DNA of 64,000 bases from Bolinopsis microptera (lineage: Eukaryota; Ctenophora; Tentaculata; Lobata; Bolinopsidae). The stretch's first letter is position 1; each line of letters starts with the position of its first letter. The stretch is taken from the NCBI RefSeq assembly GCF_026151205.1, contig NC_087072.1:1507375-1571374 (forward strand), given 5' to 3'. Shown one piece after another: positions 11,702 through 25,036 of this stretch. Made by a program: the position numbers and the translations under genes. Under the pieces are notes generated by a model. The model saw only the letters and a list, made by a program, of their open reading frames with translations, was not told where the DNA came from and made no database searches.

Positions 11702-11913
11702 AACTTTTTGAAGACGCTGATGTCGGAGTAGACGATCTGAAGCCAACTTTGCTGTTACTAGCCCCTATATTTGCAAGTCGATTACTGATCTAAATATGGC
11801 AGAGACTTTGGGCTGCCAATTTAATACGTAATGGTTGGTGTCCTGTTGTGATAATTTGGGCTTTAATAACTGTTGTTTTTGTCATTATATTTTTCGGAAC
11901 AAACATGGTCTAA
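11702..11913 (+). CDS. Candidate terminal exon, unrecognised membrane-type protein
   Basis: A strong 3' splice signal, TATCCTTTTCCAG, ends at 11701. The frame beginning at 11704 reads LFEDADVGVDDLKP and then a hydrophobic run TLLLLAPIFASRLLI, and stops with TAA at 11791. In the same frame the sequence reopens and encodes WQRLWAANLIRNGW and then a clear transmembrane-like run CPVVIIWALITVVFVIIFFG, ending with TAA at 11911. Either the exon ends at the first stop with a hydrophobic tail of the GPI-signal kind, or this is a decayed two-segment membrane exon. No upstream exon or family was recognised. Confidence is low. Confidence 0.3.
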
Positions 11914-14900
11914 TACCTTGTAGTAGTACTCTTGTACCACCTTCAATATGTTGGGAAAATATATAATTCACATTGATTTTTAATAAAAAACTCTTCTAAA
12001 TTGTAGAGTTTCTAATTTTAGTCAAAAAGTTTTCTTAATTTTGAATAAGTAAGGCAGAAATTAAAATCGATTAAACAAAGGATATAGTAAATTCAGTTTG
12101 TCAAATTTTCGATTCTTATTTCTTAAACAATGTTCTCACATAATAAGTTATCACCAATATTGCAGTATCATCAATTAGGTTACTGCCATAATTTAACATA
12201 GGGGGGTATTCACTGCCAGCAACTCTTGAAAAACAAGTGCTTCCAAAAAAGGGATGAAGGCCATCGGAAAATATTTCGGGAAATTTGATTTCAGGATTTA
12301 GTATGAGAAGAAATGCAATGATAATTCTAGAAAGAGTATTTTATATTGGGGTCTAGAGCGAAGTCCCGTAGATTAGAAAAATATTTTAAAATTTAAATTT
12401 ATTATTTTTTAAATAAAAATATTTTTTTTTAATGGACTGTAGGAGAACCTAGGGTAAATAAAAATTTTAAGGAAATCTGATGATTCTCCGTTTATCAAAC
12501 TCAAAGCTTTCTTTGGTAAACTAACTTACAGTTCCTCAATCGTGTATTGTACCATCCACAATGAACTCATTAATTGGTCATTGAAGAAAAACCCAGTAAA
12601 AACAGTGAAATTTAGTGAAATTTAGTGAAATTTAGTGAAATTTAGTGAAATTTAGGGGCGAGGAAAGCTGATAATGTCCTTTCGATATTGATATGGGATT
12701 CCCTAAAAGTTAATTGGAATCGGTACTAATAATTTTTATTTTCTACTAATTCGTCCTCATAATTAATATACTAATCCCACAATTTCAAATCATTACGTGT
12801 ATTAAGAAAACCATAAAATATCTTTACGCAAAGTTGTTTAATGTGTCCTGACCGGAGTCTAACTTTTTTAAACCCCAAAACTTTTTAAAAATAGGGGCTT
12901 ACTTAATGGCCCTTAAAAGATTTTAGAAAAATACAATCCCAATTAAGGTCATTGCGTACTGACTGACCATGAAAGGGGAGGTATGTTGAAGTATTGGGGG
13001 ACGTGGGAGGATTGTGATCAAGACGGACGTGAAATAGGACGGGGAACTTTCGGGGGACTAACAACATCGAATAACTGTAAGAAAAACCCCGGGGGTAAGC
13101 TGGAATGCGAAAAGGGCCAGCAAACCCAAACGTAAGTTCGGGGAAAACTATAAAGGGGTTTTACGAAAAGGGGCCCCTCATTGCTTCCCGATTTCAAAAA
13201 ATTTATACTGTTTTTCACGGGAGTGAGTTCGCCGATGGCGACTCAAATTTAAAATTTGGTTAAACTGTAAAAATTCAGAGCATTTATAGGGTTTTTCACC
13301 GGGGGGTTGCGGGATTTTTTTAAAGTTGATTTCCCCTTTTTTAAACTGGGGAAATTTAAACTTTTAAAGGGGTTTTTTAAAAGGGGTTGGGTTCGCTGAT
13401 CCTTTTTAAAAGGGTTTTCCATTTTAACTAAAGGGAACATTCGAAAAATTTTAACGGTTTTTCACCCAAGTGGGTTAGCAGAAAACTAAGTGAATTTACT
13501 GTTGTACCACTAAAATTTTTCAGAGTATGATTTATTTCTCCGGCGAAATTGCTGATCGGGGGGAAACCGTTTTTAAAATGTTTTTTGTTGTAAAATCGCG
13601 GTAATTTCGGAATTTTTTATAATTCTTTTTTGACAACTAATAAAGATTTTTGGGCTTCACGTAGGAACAATCGGAACATTTATGAGGTTTTTTCTCCCGG
13701 TATTTCCGCTAAAATTCGGCATTGACGTTTTTTGCTGCTTTGACTACTTTGGGCGGGGTAAAGTATTTTTTACCTTGCACTTTTTTCAAAGAATCAGAGC
13801 AACTTAATTCATCCTTTAGCTTGGGCGAAAAAAGCTTGGTGGGGTTTTGAATGAGGGTTCCTAAGCACCTGTAAAGCTTTTGGCTTCTTTTGTATCACCA
13901 CTATCATAAATTTGGGGTTTCCGTGAATGATTTTTTTTCGGGAAAACAATTTTGAAAATTTTGATTACACTTCTGTTTTTGAATGATCAACCCCAAATTT
14001 TTCCTCATTTTTTTATATTTTTTTTACAATTCTGGTGGTAGTAATTTTCCCCTTTCCATTTATTTTTTAAATTTGGTCTCTCTGCTGCGCATTAAGAAAA
14101 TTCAACGGTCGAAAAATTCGAGCTGAAATCAAAAATGGAAAAAGTTAATTAAGTTAGAGAAAACTGTGCAGGGGCACGAAACAAATACAGTAAATAAAAA
14201 ATGCCCCGGGGACCCCTAAAAATTAAAAATTTTGAACTTTAATTTTAAACAAGTTTTTTGTGAAATTATAAGGCTCTTTACGTTCTCTTTTCTAATTTCT
14301 TAATTAACGAAATAAAAAAGTGGTAGGGGGGTTTTTTTAACAACTCTTTTCCCCCCCTTTGCGGAGAGGTGCCGAAAGGACGGTAATGAGCATGATTGGT
14401 TCTTTTTAATGTTAAATCAGCCTCCATTATTAACCCAAAATAATAAAAGCCGCCGAAAAACCCCACCGTTTTGCCAAAACACATCAAAACCCTGGTGGGG
14501 GTACAATTCCCAAAAGGCAGCTTAATCAGGAGTAACAGTATTGTTATTTTCCAAGAAAAAGGGAAAAAAGAAAATCGCGTTTTTAGCCAAAATCGCGGCG
14601 TCGCGAAAAGTCAAACTGGGAAAAAGCGTAAATTTTGGGGCGAAAGAAATTTTTTGCAGAGCTAATAAATTCATAAATTCTTAACTATTGGGTAGTTAGA
14701 TGTTTAGGGACGACGGGCCCCGAAAACCGTCAGGCAAAACAATCATCAGTTTTAAAAATCTTAAAAGTTTAATTTTAAAGTCTAAACAGACCTTTTTCAT
14801 GATGTTTTTACACAAATTTATGAATTGGGGATCCCGGGTTTCCCAAAATTTACATTTTAACGACTATTACTATTGTTTGTTTTAATAGTAGGTCTACGGC

Positions 14901-17900
14901 TTCTTTTAAAATAGAAAATTATTTAATTATTACTAAATTATTATAAAAGTTTTGTTAAATAAAAAAAGGGAAAACTTACATATTGAATACCTGACCAAAA
15001 ATTTTTTTTAATCAAAATTATTTTCATATTTTTCGGGAAACTACTTTGTTCATTTTTCATCTTATGCGCCCTGGCATTATGACCGAAAATACTTTTTTTT
15101 TCCCTTAACCACTTTCAAGGGCGTGGATGTGATTAGTTCCTATAATTTAAAAAGAACGGATATTTGGCCCTAGTTTTAAAAGTAAAACCCAAATTTGGCC
15201 TCGAGAACTAGAAAAATCGCAATTTGCCAGGATTTTTTTGTCCGGAAATTTAAAAAAAATCCGATTTGTCGCTGAGAATGGGAAAAATCGCGAATCTGCA
15301 CGTCCGCTTTTTCCTTTTGACCTTGCCAAGAAAGGAATCATCTGCAAAAGTCGAGATTTGGAAGTATTTAAAAACCCATCAAAAAAATAAACATCATTTA
15401 GAAAGAAAAAAAATCCCCAAAAAAATTTCCCTGATTGCTATCTGCAGAAACCCATTAGAAATTTAGCAAATATCTCGCAAACGCCATGGTCCTTGAGGCT
15501 TTTTATCATTAAAGCCTGATTTCCGCAAAAACCTAAAAAATACAAATTAAATTTTTTTGACTGGTTTAAATGTTTTAAGGGCCTTAAAATCACATGAAAA
15601 AAAAAAAAAATGGCCGGAAAATAAGAATTTTAGTGGTGTAAAAAACGCAAATTTTAAATTGGTATAAAAATTTTTAGTCTCTTGGGTCTTGCACCACTTT
15701 GGGGTTAAAGGGGTTTTCCTGTATTTTAAAATAAAATGTTGCATAGTGTATGACCCCCCGCGCAAAGTGGGGGTCCCCCTGTAGTCGAAACCCTTTACAT
15801 GAAGCTCATATGAACGCCAGTGGGGGTCACCACGTGTACAAGATAAATGAAAATACCTTAAGAACGAAAATTCAGTAACCATAAGGCAAAAAATTTTTCA
15901 AAAGGGGGTTTAAAATTGTTGAAAACCAAATTTATTGAGACACTTTTTTCGGCGACAAATTAAAATTCGGGATCAAAAAGACAAAATTTATGATTACATT
16001 TTTAATATTATAGTTAAAAATAGCATCACCTTTTCCTACTGGAACTACTTTGACTAATACATTGAAACCCCACCTTTTTTGCTTTCACATTCTTTACTCC
16101 TTTTCCCATCACAATCTGCATTTTATTTAAAACTCTTGAAAAATTTTGAAACGACCCCTTCTAGAATTTCCCTTTTAAAAATAATAATAATAATAAATAA
16201 TCCAAAAAAACTGAATTTCACTAAAAAACAAAATTCTAAACGTTGAAAAATGGGGTAAATTGGGATACAAGCTCATTCCCCACATTTATTTAAATTTTTC
16301 GTGAAATTTCCAACCAAAATGAAAATTGCTGACTCCCTTTCTCAATCATGACGTTTGATTTATCAGTGCTTTGAACAGTTTTTTAGTGATGGGAAAAATT
16401 TTGCAAAACAAACAAAAAATAAAGGGACAAGGGTAACTGTTGCCGAAAAGGTTAAATTACAACTATTCCCAGCAATCCACAAACAATAAGGTAAGACAAT
16501 ACCACCAAAACAAAACAACCTTTAAAACACAAATCAAAGATTCTTTAATTTTAACGAAGAATTGCCTACATTTTACTCTTTTTTGGGTTTAAGGGGGGGG
16601 GCTCATTTTCTCGTGGCGAAACGGGGGCCCTGCGACCCCCCCTGTCGGGGGGGGGGCGCCGCTTAGTATGGGGGGGCCCAAATCGTCGTTTGAATGTGGG
16701 GATAATTTAAAAAAACGAACAAAAGTACTAGCAAACTGCGCGACTTTTCCAGACACATTTTTTAGCGAGCGTGCTAAATCACTCTCAGTCGATCTTCAAA
16801 ATTGTTCTCAACCCCCGCATTGCAGTGAGAGGATGAGATTAATCACTCACACTCGCCCACAAAAATCGTCCCCCAAAATTTTAAGAAAATTCTTGTAAAA
16901 AGGGCCCCCTTTGGGCAAAAATGATCTAAATCGGGTTTTTTGGACCTGATTCAAAATCCCCCCCCCATGACGTGGGTTTTTAAAATGCTTCCCTGGGAGT
17001 TAGGGAAAAAAAAACCTTTTTGGCACTACGGAAAGTAAAACGGGAATTCGATTTTTTAGGGCTGGGGGAGGGTTAGGGTTGGGTTAAGTTTAGGAACTTT
17101 GGGGGGTTTTGGTTAGGGTTAGGGTTGGGATGGGGTTTTAGAAAAACCGTTTTGTACGGCTGCAAAACCAAAAAAACCAAAGCACGTGAAATTTTTGGGC
17201 GACGATTTAGTAAGAGCCCAAACACAATACAAAGTTTCAGCCTTAAAAATTTAATATTTGTGAAATCAGTAATTTTTTTTGCCGATCAGCGATTAGCGTT
17301 ATGATTGTGCTGGCTTTTTTAAATAATTTGGATCGATATAAAAAAGGGGGTACCCTGTCCCCACATCAATTTAACACACCCCGGGGACGATCAAACCCTT
17401 GATTAAATTTACCGAATACTGCAACTTTCGTGTGACAAACGCGCCTCAAATTGTATCGTATTTTTCCTCTTCTAATCCCGCCCCCTTAGTGAGCTATGCG
17501 GAAATAAACTTTAACAAAAGAGGGAAAATCGTGGGGGGGGATTCTGAGGGGTTTTTCTATCTTGAACTTTTAACATGATGACCCTTTAACACACATCAGA
17601 AACCGATCGGGGCACCCAACACCAAAAACCATTAACCCCCCTCCAAGAGGGGTTCCAAAATTTATGTTTTTTTGATTTCGTTCAATTAGTATAATATTAG
17701 ATAACGTAACGGAAAAATTTTTTGAAAAAAAAAACAATATTTTGGGGAATGTATCGTCCAAACAGTTTTTGATCAAAAAAATTTTTTTACAATGCATATT
17801 TTATAAAAATTTGATCGCGCGTGATCTGCGCTGCTAATTAGCAATTTATTGTTTGGCCCCCGGCCCCGGAAATTTTTTCCCACTTCAGGATGTAATTGAG

Positions 17901-18839
17901 ATACAATATTGGTGATTTTTGAAACAAAGAATTAGATTTAAACAAAACATGGGAAGAAATAAATAATAAATATCACAAGTCCACTCACGTGTACACAGGC
18001 ACGCGGTGTACAGAAATACAAAAATACCGCTACAAAACAAGAAAAAAGGATAAAAGAACAAAACAAAATTACTAAATAAAAGAATTCATAAACTCGCAAA
18101 AAGGGGAATATCTCCTTCAAAGTTAAAGAAGCCCATTCCTACGAACTTTGTACAAATCTTGTAGATAAATAGCCACCTCGTGAGGCCCGTCATTCGTACC
18201 CCTGTAATTTATAACTAAAAAAAATAAAACTAAGGGAATAAAATTTTTAAAAAACAAATGAAAATAGTGCCCGGGTTTTTGCATAACCTATTGATGACCC
18301 ACATAGTTGGGGGACACTTCACTTTCCCCCCCTCCTATTACGTAAAAACTAAAAGGGGTTTACAAAATAGTTTGGGGGGGGGGGGGGGGGGGGGGGGCCC
18401 TACTTAATCCCCCCGTGACCATCCCAATCCGGTAAATCCTGAACCCGGGGTTTTAAATTTAACTTGGAAATTAAAAATTTTAAAAACCGCCTAACCGATT
18501 AGCTTCTCAATAAGTGTCAAAGGGGGAGCCCCCGGGGAGCTCTAGCCAAGCATTGGAATCATTCGCCAAAACTCCGTAAAAACAAAAAACGGTTTAACTA
18601 CCAATCTGAAATAAAAGGTAGATTTAATCCACTAAGTTTTTTACTCTACAATCCGGAAGACTTACAGAGAATGTTTAAATCCTTAAAATTTTTTTTAAAA
18701 AATTATTTATATTTTTCAATTCATTTTCAAAAACTTTAAAAACTGGCTTTTTAGTAGATAAAAGGAAATGCCAGTTGGCCGGTCTTGGGGGTAACGTCTT
18801 CCTACCTGTCTGCCTGCAACCACTTATTGGGGCTCTCTT
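11914..18839. other. Gene-poor stretch that turns into low-quality sequence
   Basis: From about 12.2 kb onward the sequence shows many runs of GGG, CCC, AAA and TTT and few CA or TG steps. This is the same texture seen in the damaged satellite monomers. A 10-bp unit AGTGAAATTT is repeated five times at 12604-12653. A run of 24 G lies at 18374-18397. Open frames of 60-110 codons here have no recognisable domains and should not be taken as genes. Confidence 0.6.
17070..17135 (+). repeat. Short interstitial telomere-like repeats
   Basis: Two clusters of TTAGGG-like units (GGGTTAGGGTTGGGTT at about 17070, GGTTAGGGTTAGGGTTGGG at 17111-17129) lie about 30 bp apart. They total only five or six degenerate units inside low-quality sequence, so this is an interstitial tract and not a chromosome end. 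Confidence 0.5.
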
Positions 18840-21475
18840 GTTGTTTTCTTTAAAACTCTCAACTCTTACCTTTCGCCGCAACACACTTATTGGCTCATCT
18901 TTTTGTGTTCTTTTTTAAAAATCTCAAACCTTACCGTCTCCTCAACACACTTTTTGTCACATCTTTTTGTTCTTTAAAACCTCAAATCTTTCCTTCTGCC
19001 GCAACACACTTTTTCATCTCTTTGTTTTCTTTAAAAATCCAAAAATCTTTCCTTTTGCCCGCAACCACTTTTGTGCTCTCTTGTTGTGTTTCTTTTAAAA
19101 ACCTCAACTCTACCCGTCGCCTGCAAACACTTTTTTGATCATCTTTTTGTGTTCTTTTAAAATCTCAAACTCTTCCCCTTCTGTGCAAAACACTTTTTGT
19201 GCTCTCTTTTGTTCTTTAAAACTCTCAAACTCTTACCTGCGCCGCAACACACTTTTTGTCACATCTTGTTGTGTTTTTAAAAAATCTCAAACCTTTTCCC
19301 GTCTCCTCAAAACACTTATTGTCATCATCTTGTTTGTTCTTTAAAATCTCAACTCTTCCTGTCCCTGAAACAAATTGGCATCACTTTTTGTTCTTTTAAA
19401 AAATCCAAACTCCACCGCGCCTGAACACACTTTTTGGCATCATCTTGTGTCTCTTTAAAAACCCCAAACCTTTCTGTCTGCCTCAACCCCTTATTGTGCA
19501 TCTCTTTTTTGCCTTTTAAAACTCTCAAACCTTACCTTCCCTGCAACACACTTATTTTCTAATCTGTTTTGGGTTTTTTAAAAACTCAAAACCCTTTCCT
19601 TCTGCTGCAACAACTTTTTTTGCATCACTTGTTTTTTTCTTTAAAAAATTCAACTCTTACCTTCTGCCTGCAAACATTTTTGTCACTCTTTTGTTCTTTT
19701 AAAATTTTTCAAACTCTTACCTTTTGCCCTGCAACACACTTTTTTCACATCTTGTTTTTTTTCTTTAAAATCTCAAATCTTCCCCTTCTGCCTGCAAAAC
19801 ACTATTGGCATCTCGTTGTCTCTTTTTAAAATCCAAACTCTTACCCGTTGCCCCAAAACATTATTTTGCATCACTTTTTGTCTCTTTAAAACCCAAAATC
19901 TACCCCGGCTCCTGCAAAAACACTTATTTCATCACTTGTTTTGGGCTTTAAAAACTCAAAAATCTTACCTTTTTCCGCAAACACTTATTTGCTCATTTGT
20001 TTGTTCTTTAAAACTCTCAAAATCTTTCCTTTTTGCCTCAACCCCACTTTTGTGCACATCTTGTTTTTCTTTAAAAATCAAAAATCTTACCTTCCCGCCT
20101 GCCAACTTTTTTGCATCATCTTGTTGTTTTTTAAAACTCTCAAACTCTTACCTTTGCTGCAACAACTTATTGGGCATCATTTGTTGTTTCTTTTTAAAAT
20201 CTCAAACTCTTTCCTTCGCTCAACACCCTTTTTGTGCATCATCTTTTTTTTCTTTAAAACTCTCAAACTCTTTCCTTCGCCTCAAAAACACTTCCCCTTT
20301 CAACCTTGTTTGCTCTTTAAAACTCCAAACCTTCCGTCCCTGCAAAACCACTTAGTGCACATCTTTTGTTTCTTTAAAAAACCCCAAAACCCTTTCCTTC
20401 TGCCTCAACCACTTTTTTCACATCTTGTTTTCTCTTTAAAAACCCCAAACTCTTACCTTCCCCCTCAAAACCTTATTGTGCTCACTTGTTTTTCTTTAAA
20501 ATCTCAAATTTACCCTTTTCCCCCAACACCTTTTTGTCACACTTGTTTTTTCTTTTAAAACTCTCAAACTCTTCCTTCTCCTGCAACCACTTTTTTCATC
20601 ACTTGTTGTGCCCCCTTAAAAAAACCCAAACTCATGCTCCTGCAAAAAACTTATTGCATCATCTTGTTTCCCTTTAAAACTCCAAACTCTCCTTCCCCCT
20701 GCAACACACTTTTTGTGCATCATCTTGTTTTTTTTTAAAATCCAAACTCTTACCTTCTCCTCAACACACTATTGTCTCTCTTTGTGCTCTTTAAAATCTC
20801 AAACTTTACCCCTGCCTGTACACACTTATTTTGCATCATTTTTGGCTCTTTAAAACCCCAACTCTTTTCCTGTTGCCTGCAACACACTTTTTTCACATTT
20901 GTTGTTTCTTTAAAACCTCAAACTTACCTTGCCGCAAACACATTTTTGGCTCATCTTGTTGTCTCTTTAAAAATCTCAAACTCTTCCTTTGCCTGCAACA
21001 ACCTTTTTGGGCATTTCCCCGTTGTGCCTTTTAAAACCTTAAAAACCCTTTCCCTTTTGCCTCAACACACTTTTGGGCAACATTTTTTTGCTTTTTAAAT
21101 CCAAACTTTACCTGTCTCCGCCACATTATTTCTCATCGTTTTGCCTTTAAAACTCCAACTCTTACCTTCCGCCTGCAACAACTTATTGTCATTTTTTGGG
21201 CCCTTTTTAAAAATCTCCAAAATCTTACCCGTCTCCCGCAAACACTTTTTTTGCATCATCTTTTTGGGTTTTTTTTAAAACTCCAAACCTTACCTGTTGC
21301 CTCAACACACTTATTGTCATCATCTTTTTGTTCTTTAAACTCCAAATCTTACCTTCTCCTCAACACACTTTGTGCCCTTGTTGTTTCTTTAAAACTCTCA
21401 AACTCTTTCTTCGCCTCACAACTTATTTTGCATCATCTTGTTGTGTTTTTTAAAACTCCAAACTCTTCATGATAC
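18840..21475 (+). repeat. Tandem repeat of about 60-66 bp, roughly 40 copies
   Basis: Units contain, in order, CTTTAAAACTCTCAAACTC, TTACCTTCTGCCTGCAACACA, split here by damage, and CTTATTGTGCATCATCTTG. Spacing between successive TTTAAAA blocks is about 58-66 bp. Variation is mainly base loss and homopolymer change, which fits sequencing damage on a unit of about 64-66 bp. Frames of up to 205 codons (LLCSL and FFKT-like repeats) result from a period near a multiple of three and are not proteins. Confidence 0.9.
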
Positions 21476-22245
21476 CCCTTTTTTACTACAAGATCCCAAA
21501 AAATTTGTTGAAAAGTCTAAATCACACACGACATGCTGAAAATCTAAAGTTTTTTTTTTTCCCCTACAAAGGGGTTTTTTTGGGGCTCCTAAAATCTTGA
21601 AATAGGGGATGTCTCGAATTTTCCCGCATTTACGACGGGCTATAAAACTAATACAATCAAAAATTTCTCGCTGATCAAAACAAGGTCTATTTTTCCTTTT
21701 TAATTTCCTCAGAAAGTTGTTAAAAACACTTTATTTTTCCCGGGGGTTAAAACCTTCAAAATCAACCCAAAAAAATACCCAGGTTTAACCCTTTTTTAGG
21801 GAATGGTCACACTTAGCATGTTGACTAGGTATTCTTTTAAAAATTTTTATTGGAGGTTTATAGCTTGTCAAAATCTTTCCATCGTACCTTTTTCAAATTT
21901 TTAAAAATTAAAAGCAAAATTATCTGACACGGGTTCCTTTAAAAATAAAGAATTTTTGTGTTATAAAGGGGGTTGGCACAAATGGTGTTTTACTCGCTGC
22001 ATAAAGGGAAAATATTTTATCTGACAGGGGGGGGGCGGGGGGTTTAATTTTGAAGGTCCCGGACCTTTCCAGTAGGGGTACCTGGGGAAATTGAGGAAAT
22101 CAGGGGGGAGAACTGGGATAATTGTTCTCAACTTTTAAAACAGCAGCTGTACACTTTATAACATTCTTTTCAACATTCTAAAATACTATTTTTTCCCCGA
22201 AAAAATTTATTAAGTAAATATTTTATTAGAAAAATTAACGTAAGG

Positions 22246-22301
<56 letters not shown>

Positions 22302-22379
22302 CCCTTTCCGATAAGCTGATTCACTTGTGATTCCAATACCTTTTAATAAAAATTTTTTACCAAAGTAGCTGCCCCTTTT
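21476..22379. other. Low-quality AT-rich sequence with a 53-base poly-A run
   Basis: No gene is recognised. A run of 53 A lies at 22247-22299. It could be the tail of a retroposed sequence on the plus strand or a collapsed homopolymer. The sequence before it shows no clear source gene. Confidence 0.5.
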
Positions 22380-22473
22380 GTGTGTCTTGACAAACCAAAA
22401 TTCCTTAACGGACACGCTGTCTTGGTAGAGTTTGCAGGGGGGATCACCTCAGGCCCTACCCCCATTTCTTTTC

Positions 22474-22632
22474 TCACTTGGTTTTATCCTGACTTCCAAC
22501 CGAAAAAAATGAAACCCAAAAATGAGAACTGCGAGAAGAATGGATTTCTTCATCTGGTCCCCAGCAGGTTGGGACACGATCATATAAAAACTGCTGCGCA
22601 GCAAAGGGTCGTATTTGTTGATCAGACATTGC
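22474..22632 (-). CDS. Candidate exon, unrecognised
   Basis: On the minus strand a pyrimidine-rich acceptor, AAACCTCTTTGTCAG, ends at 22633. It is followed by an open frame that reads AMSDQQIRPFAAQQFLYDRV and then PTCWGPDEEIHSSRSSHFWV. An overlapping 103-codon frame exists on the plus strand (22380-22691). It lies 3' of the CUSTOS-like exon on the same strand and could belong to that gene, but it shows no similarity I can name. Base composition is more normal than in the flanks. Confidence is low. Confidence 0.2.
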   Translation of the reverse strand, partial: AMSDQQIRPFAAQQFLYDRVPTCWGPDEEIHSSRSSHFWVSFFSVGSQDKTK

Positions 22633-23130
22633 CTGACAAAGAGGTTTCTTTAAATAATTTTCCAACTTTAAACGAATTAACAAATAATTAGAAACATTTG
22701 ATTAATTTTTAATGAGAAAAAATGAGATTTTTTTTAGATTCAAAGATAAAACAACAACTTTTTAAACCTTTTAAAAATTTAAAAAACTAAATTGGTAAAC
22801 ATTTATACGAAAAGAAAATATTTCCTCTTAAACCGCAGATCAAGTCGGAGCACTCAATGAAGCAAAAGGACTTACTTAAAATTTTTGAAAATCAAACGAG
22901 GGGAAAAAACAATACCCCACCATAAAATACAAATTTAATAAGTTATAACAACAAGTTGATACGATCTTCATTATAAGTTTTTTAAACCGTGAAAGGCAGT
23001 TGAGTAAAATACATTCCCCCCTGAATTTTTTTTTAAAATACATGATATCCCCAAACCGGGGGGATACCGGACGAAGTTTATCAGTTTCAACTTATCAAAG
23101 GGGTTTATTTTGTTTTACTAAAAATAAGCA

Positions 23131-23490
23131 TCAAAAAGTTTTCACTTTAAACTTAATACTGGAGTCAGAGATGAGCCTGAATTTCTTTTTACGAGACACA
23201 ATATTTTTCTGAACTTCAACTTCATCGATCTGCACAATTTCGATCTTATCGTCCAAATAATCCTCCAGCTTTTTCGCAAGAATTTTCCGTGTGTCAGGAT
23301 TTACTTTGAGGTCATATCTATCAGATCTTGTCACAACCTTTTTGACAAACGGAGCGGCACTCATCTGCTTTATAGCCTCTTGTTTGACCACGTCCATCAT
23401 AAGATTTGTTTCCTGGCAACAACTCTTGATGTTGTCATTATTATCGTCATCTGATTCAGAGTCAGTAAAGTTGGTTATAACCTCCTCCAT
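23131..23490 (-). CDS. CUSTOS-like protein (C12orf43 family), N-terminal exon
   Basis: A 119-codon frame starts MEEVITNFTDSESDDDNN, has a basic/acidic middle with a KKVVTRSDRYDLKVN block, and continues NPDTRKILAKKLEDYLDDKI and KKKFRLISDSS. The acidic DSES start, the TPEFRAHVAKKLxxLLD-like block and a FRL(F/I) block in this order match vertebrate CUSTOS, a nuclear-envelope-associated protein reported to modulate Wnt signalling. The family assignment is by remembered motif order, so it is tentative. Start: ATG at 23488-23490 is the first Met and is preceded by AT-rich leader. Vertebrate members are about twice as long, so 3' exons should lie below 23131 in the damaged region. A donor may sit near the end of the frame (AAA before GTGAAA). 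It lies in the same orientation as the two genes to its right. Confidence 0.55.
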   Translation of the reverse strand: MEEVITNFTDSESDDDNNDNIKSCCQETNLMMDVVKQEAIKQMSAAPFVKKVVTRSDRYDLKVNPDTRKILAKKLEDYLDDKIEIVQIDEVEVQKNIVSRKKKFRLISDSSIKFKVKTF

Positions 23491-23987
23491 ATTGCTGAGT
23501 AATATAAACTAAATGGTTGGTTAAGTAGCTGTTTGAAAGTATGCATACCATACTGACAAACAGCTAAACAGAGAAAAATATCTTGGAGGGGCATACATTT
23601 TGACCTAAAAGAGGAGCATTTAGAGGGCCCTAAATGAAGCTCAAATAATAGTGCCAACGGTCGAATTTGAATTAGCTGATTTGACCAGTTTTACTTGCTT
23701 CAGAGGGAGAAATACTGATGCCCCTCCAAAAGAGGGGCATGTTTGTCACTCTGATGCATACCATTTCATGCTTTGTTACTGGCCGGCTGTTATTTCATAG
23801 CAAAATGCAAATAAAGGAATTAGCTCAACATTTTGGTATAATAATTTCAACACTATTATATAACAAATAATTTGAGCATGAATACGAAGTTGTTACTTTG
23901 AAACGTCGTTTATCCTAACAGTGCAGTATCATTTGTCGCAAGAAATCAGAATAATCAGAAATTATTTGGAACTCCCAAAAACTGTCT

Positions 23988-24885
23988 ATTTTGGTATAAG
24001 TCAAATATCTTTTTGAATTAATATACTTAATCACTTATTGGTTATAAATCGCTTTTTTCTGCATTCAATTTACTACCAGTTAAAGGTCAGGGTCAAGAGT
24101 GGGGTTAGATTTAATTTATAAAACTTTCTTAGATTTAATATTAAATTGCAATAAAATTGTAGATAAAGCTGCCAAGTTGTAAATTTTTAACAGTGCTGAA
24201 ATTTTAAATGAAGATTAGGTATTACCCGGAAAATCGGTTAAGATAAGGAGCAAATTATTATATAAAATTGTTCATGAACTAATTAGTGCTGTACGATGTG
24301 TAATCAAAAGTAAGGACAAATTCAAGCGTACTCCATTTTACTCCATTTTACCAATTTATAAAATTTCACATGAAACGAACTTAACTCACGATTCTTAATT
24401 GCGTGTGCAATAGCATCACACATATGCGCTGGACCTTCACAGACCCAACATTTTGGGCAGGATCAATATTTTGAGGTTAATAGTGTCTGGGGTATCTGAT
24501 AGCAAAATTTGAGATCATGTCATGAGTTATGTCATATTTTGTTGTTATGGACCCCTATCTGTGTCGGATGATAATTGATATGAGATTACATCATCATGGG
24601 ACATGAGCCAATCAAGTTGAATAGTTAACGAATACATGACATCTAACTTAGCACTGCAAATAGATTATCTTTATCTGCGATTTCTCCGCGATTTAAAAAA
24701 TTTTCGCCGCGAATATGCCGCGGCTTTCGAGATTTTTGCCGCGATTTTGCCTACTTTGGCTTGTCGCGACGCGTTTATTTGTCCTTGTAGCAAATAAACG
24801 AATAAGCTTAACATTTTATTTTGGTATAAGTCAAATATAATATATTTGAATTAATATACTTAATCACTTATTGGTTATAAATAGC
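23988..24885 (+). repeat. Direct repeat pair of about 65 bp flanking 765 bp
   Basis: 23988-24052 and 24818-24885 both read TTTTGGTATAAGTCAAATAT, then TTGAATTAATATACTTAATC, then ACTTATTGGTTATAAAT. One small difference lies in the middle (CTTT against AATATAT). The intervening 765 bp holds no gene. It includes a CG-rich block at 24678-24770 with repeated CCGCGA and GCCGCG motifs. The arrangement may mark a segmental duplication of the locus. Confidence 0.8.
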
Positions 24886-25036
24886 TTTTGTAAGTCACTT
24901 CAATTACATACATGAATCATTTAAAGATATCTACACACTGAATTAGCAAACCAAAAATCAAAAAAACTAATAAAAAAGTGCAATTCTAACGAGAAAACCC
25001 ATTTAATAACCAAAGGGTACAATAAAATCATTAAAA

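Noticed and set aside
17070-17135. Chromosome end
   Set aside because: Only a handful of degenerate TTAGGG-like units inside the contig.
19569-20677. Phe/Leu/Ser-rich frames up to 205 codons
   Set aside because: They come from a tandem repeat whose period is near a multiple of three. Sequence damage shifts all frames.
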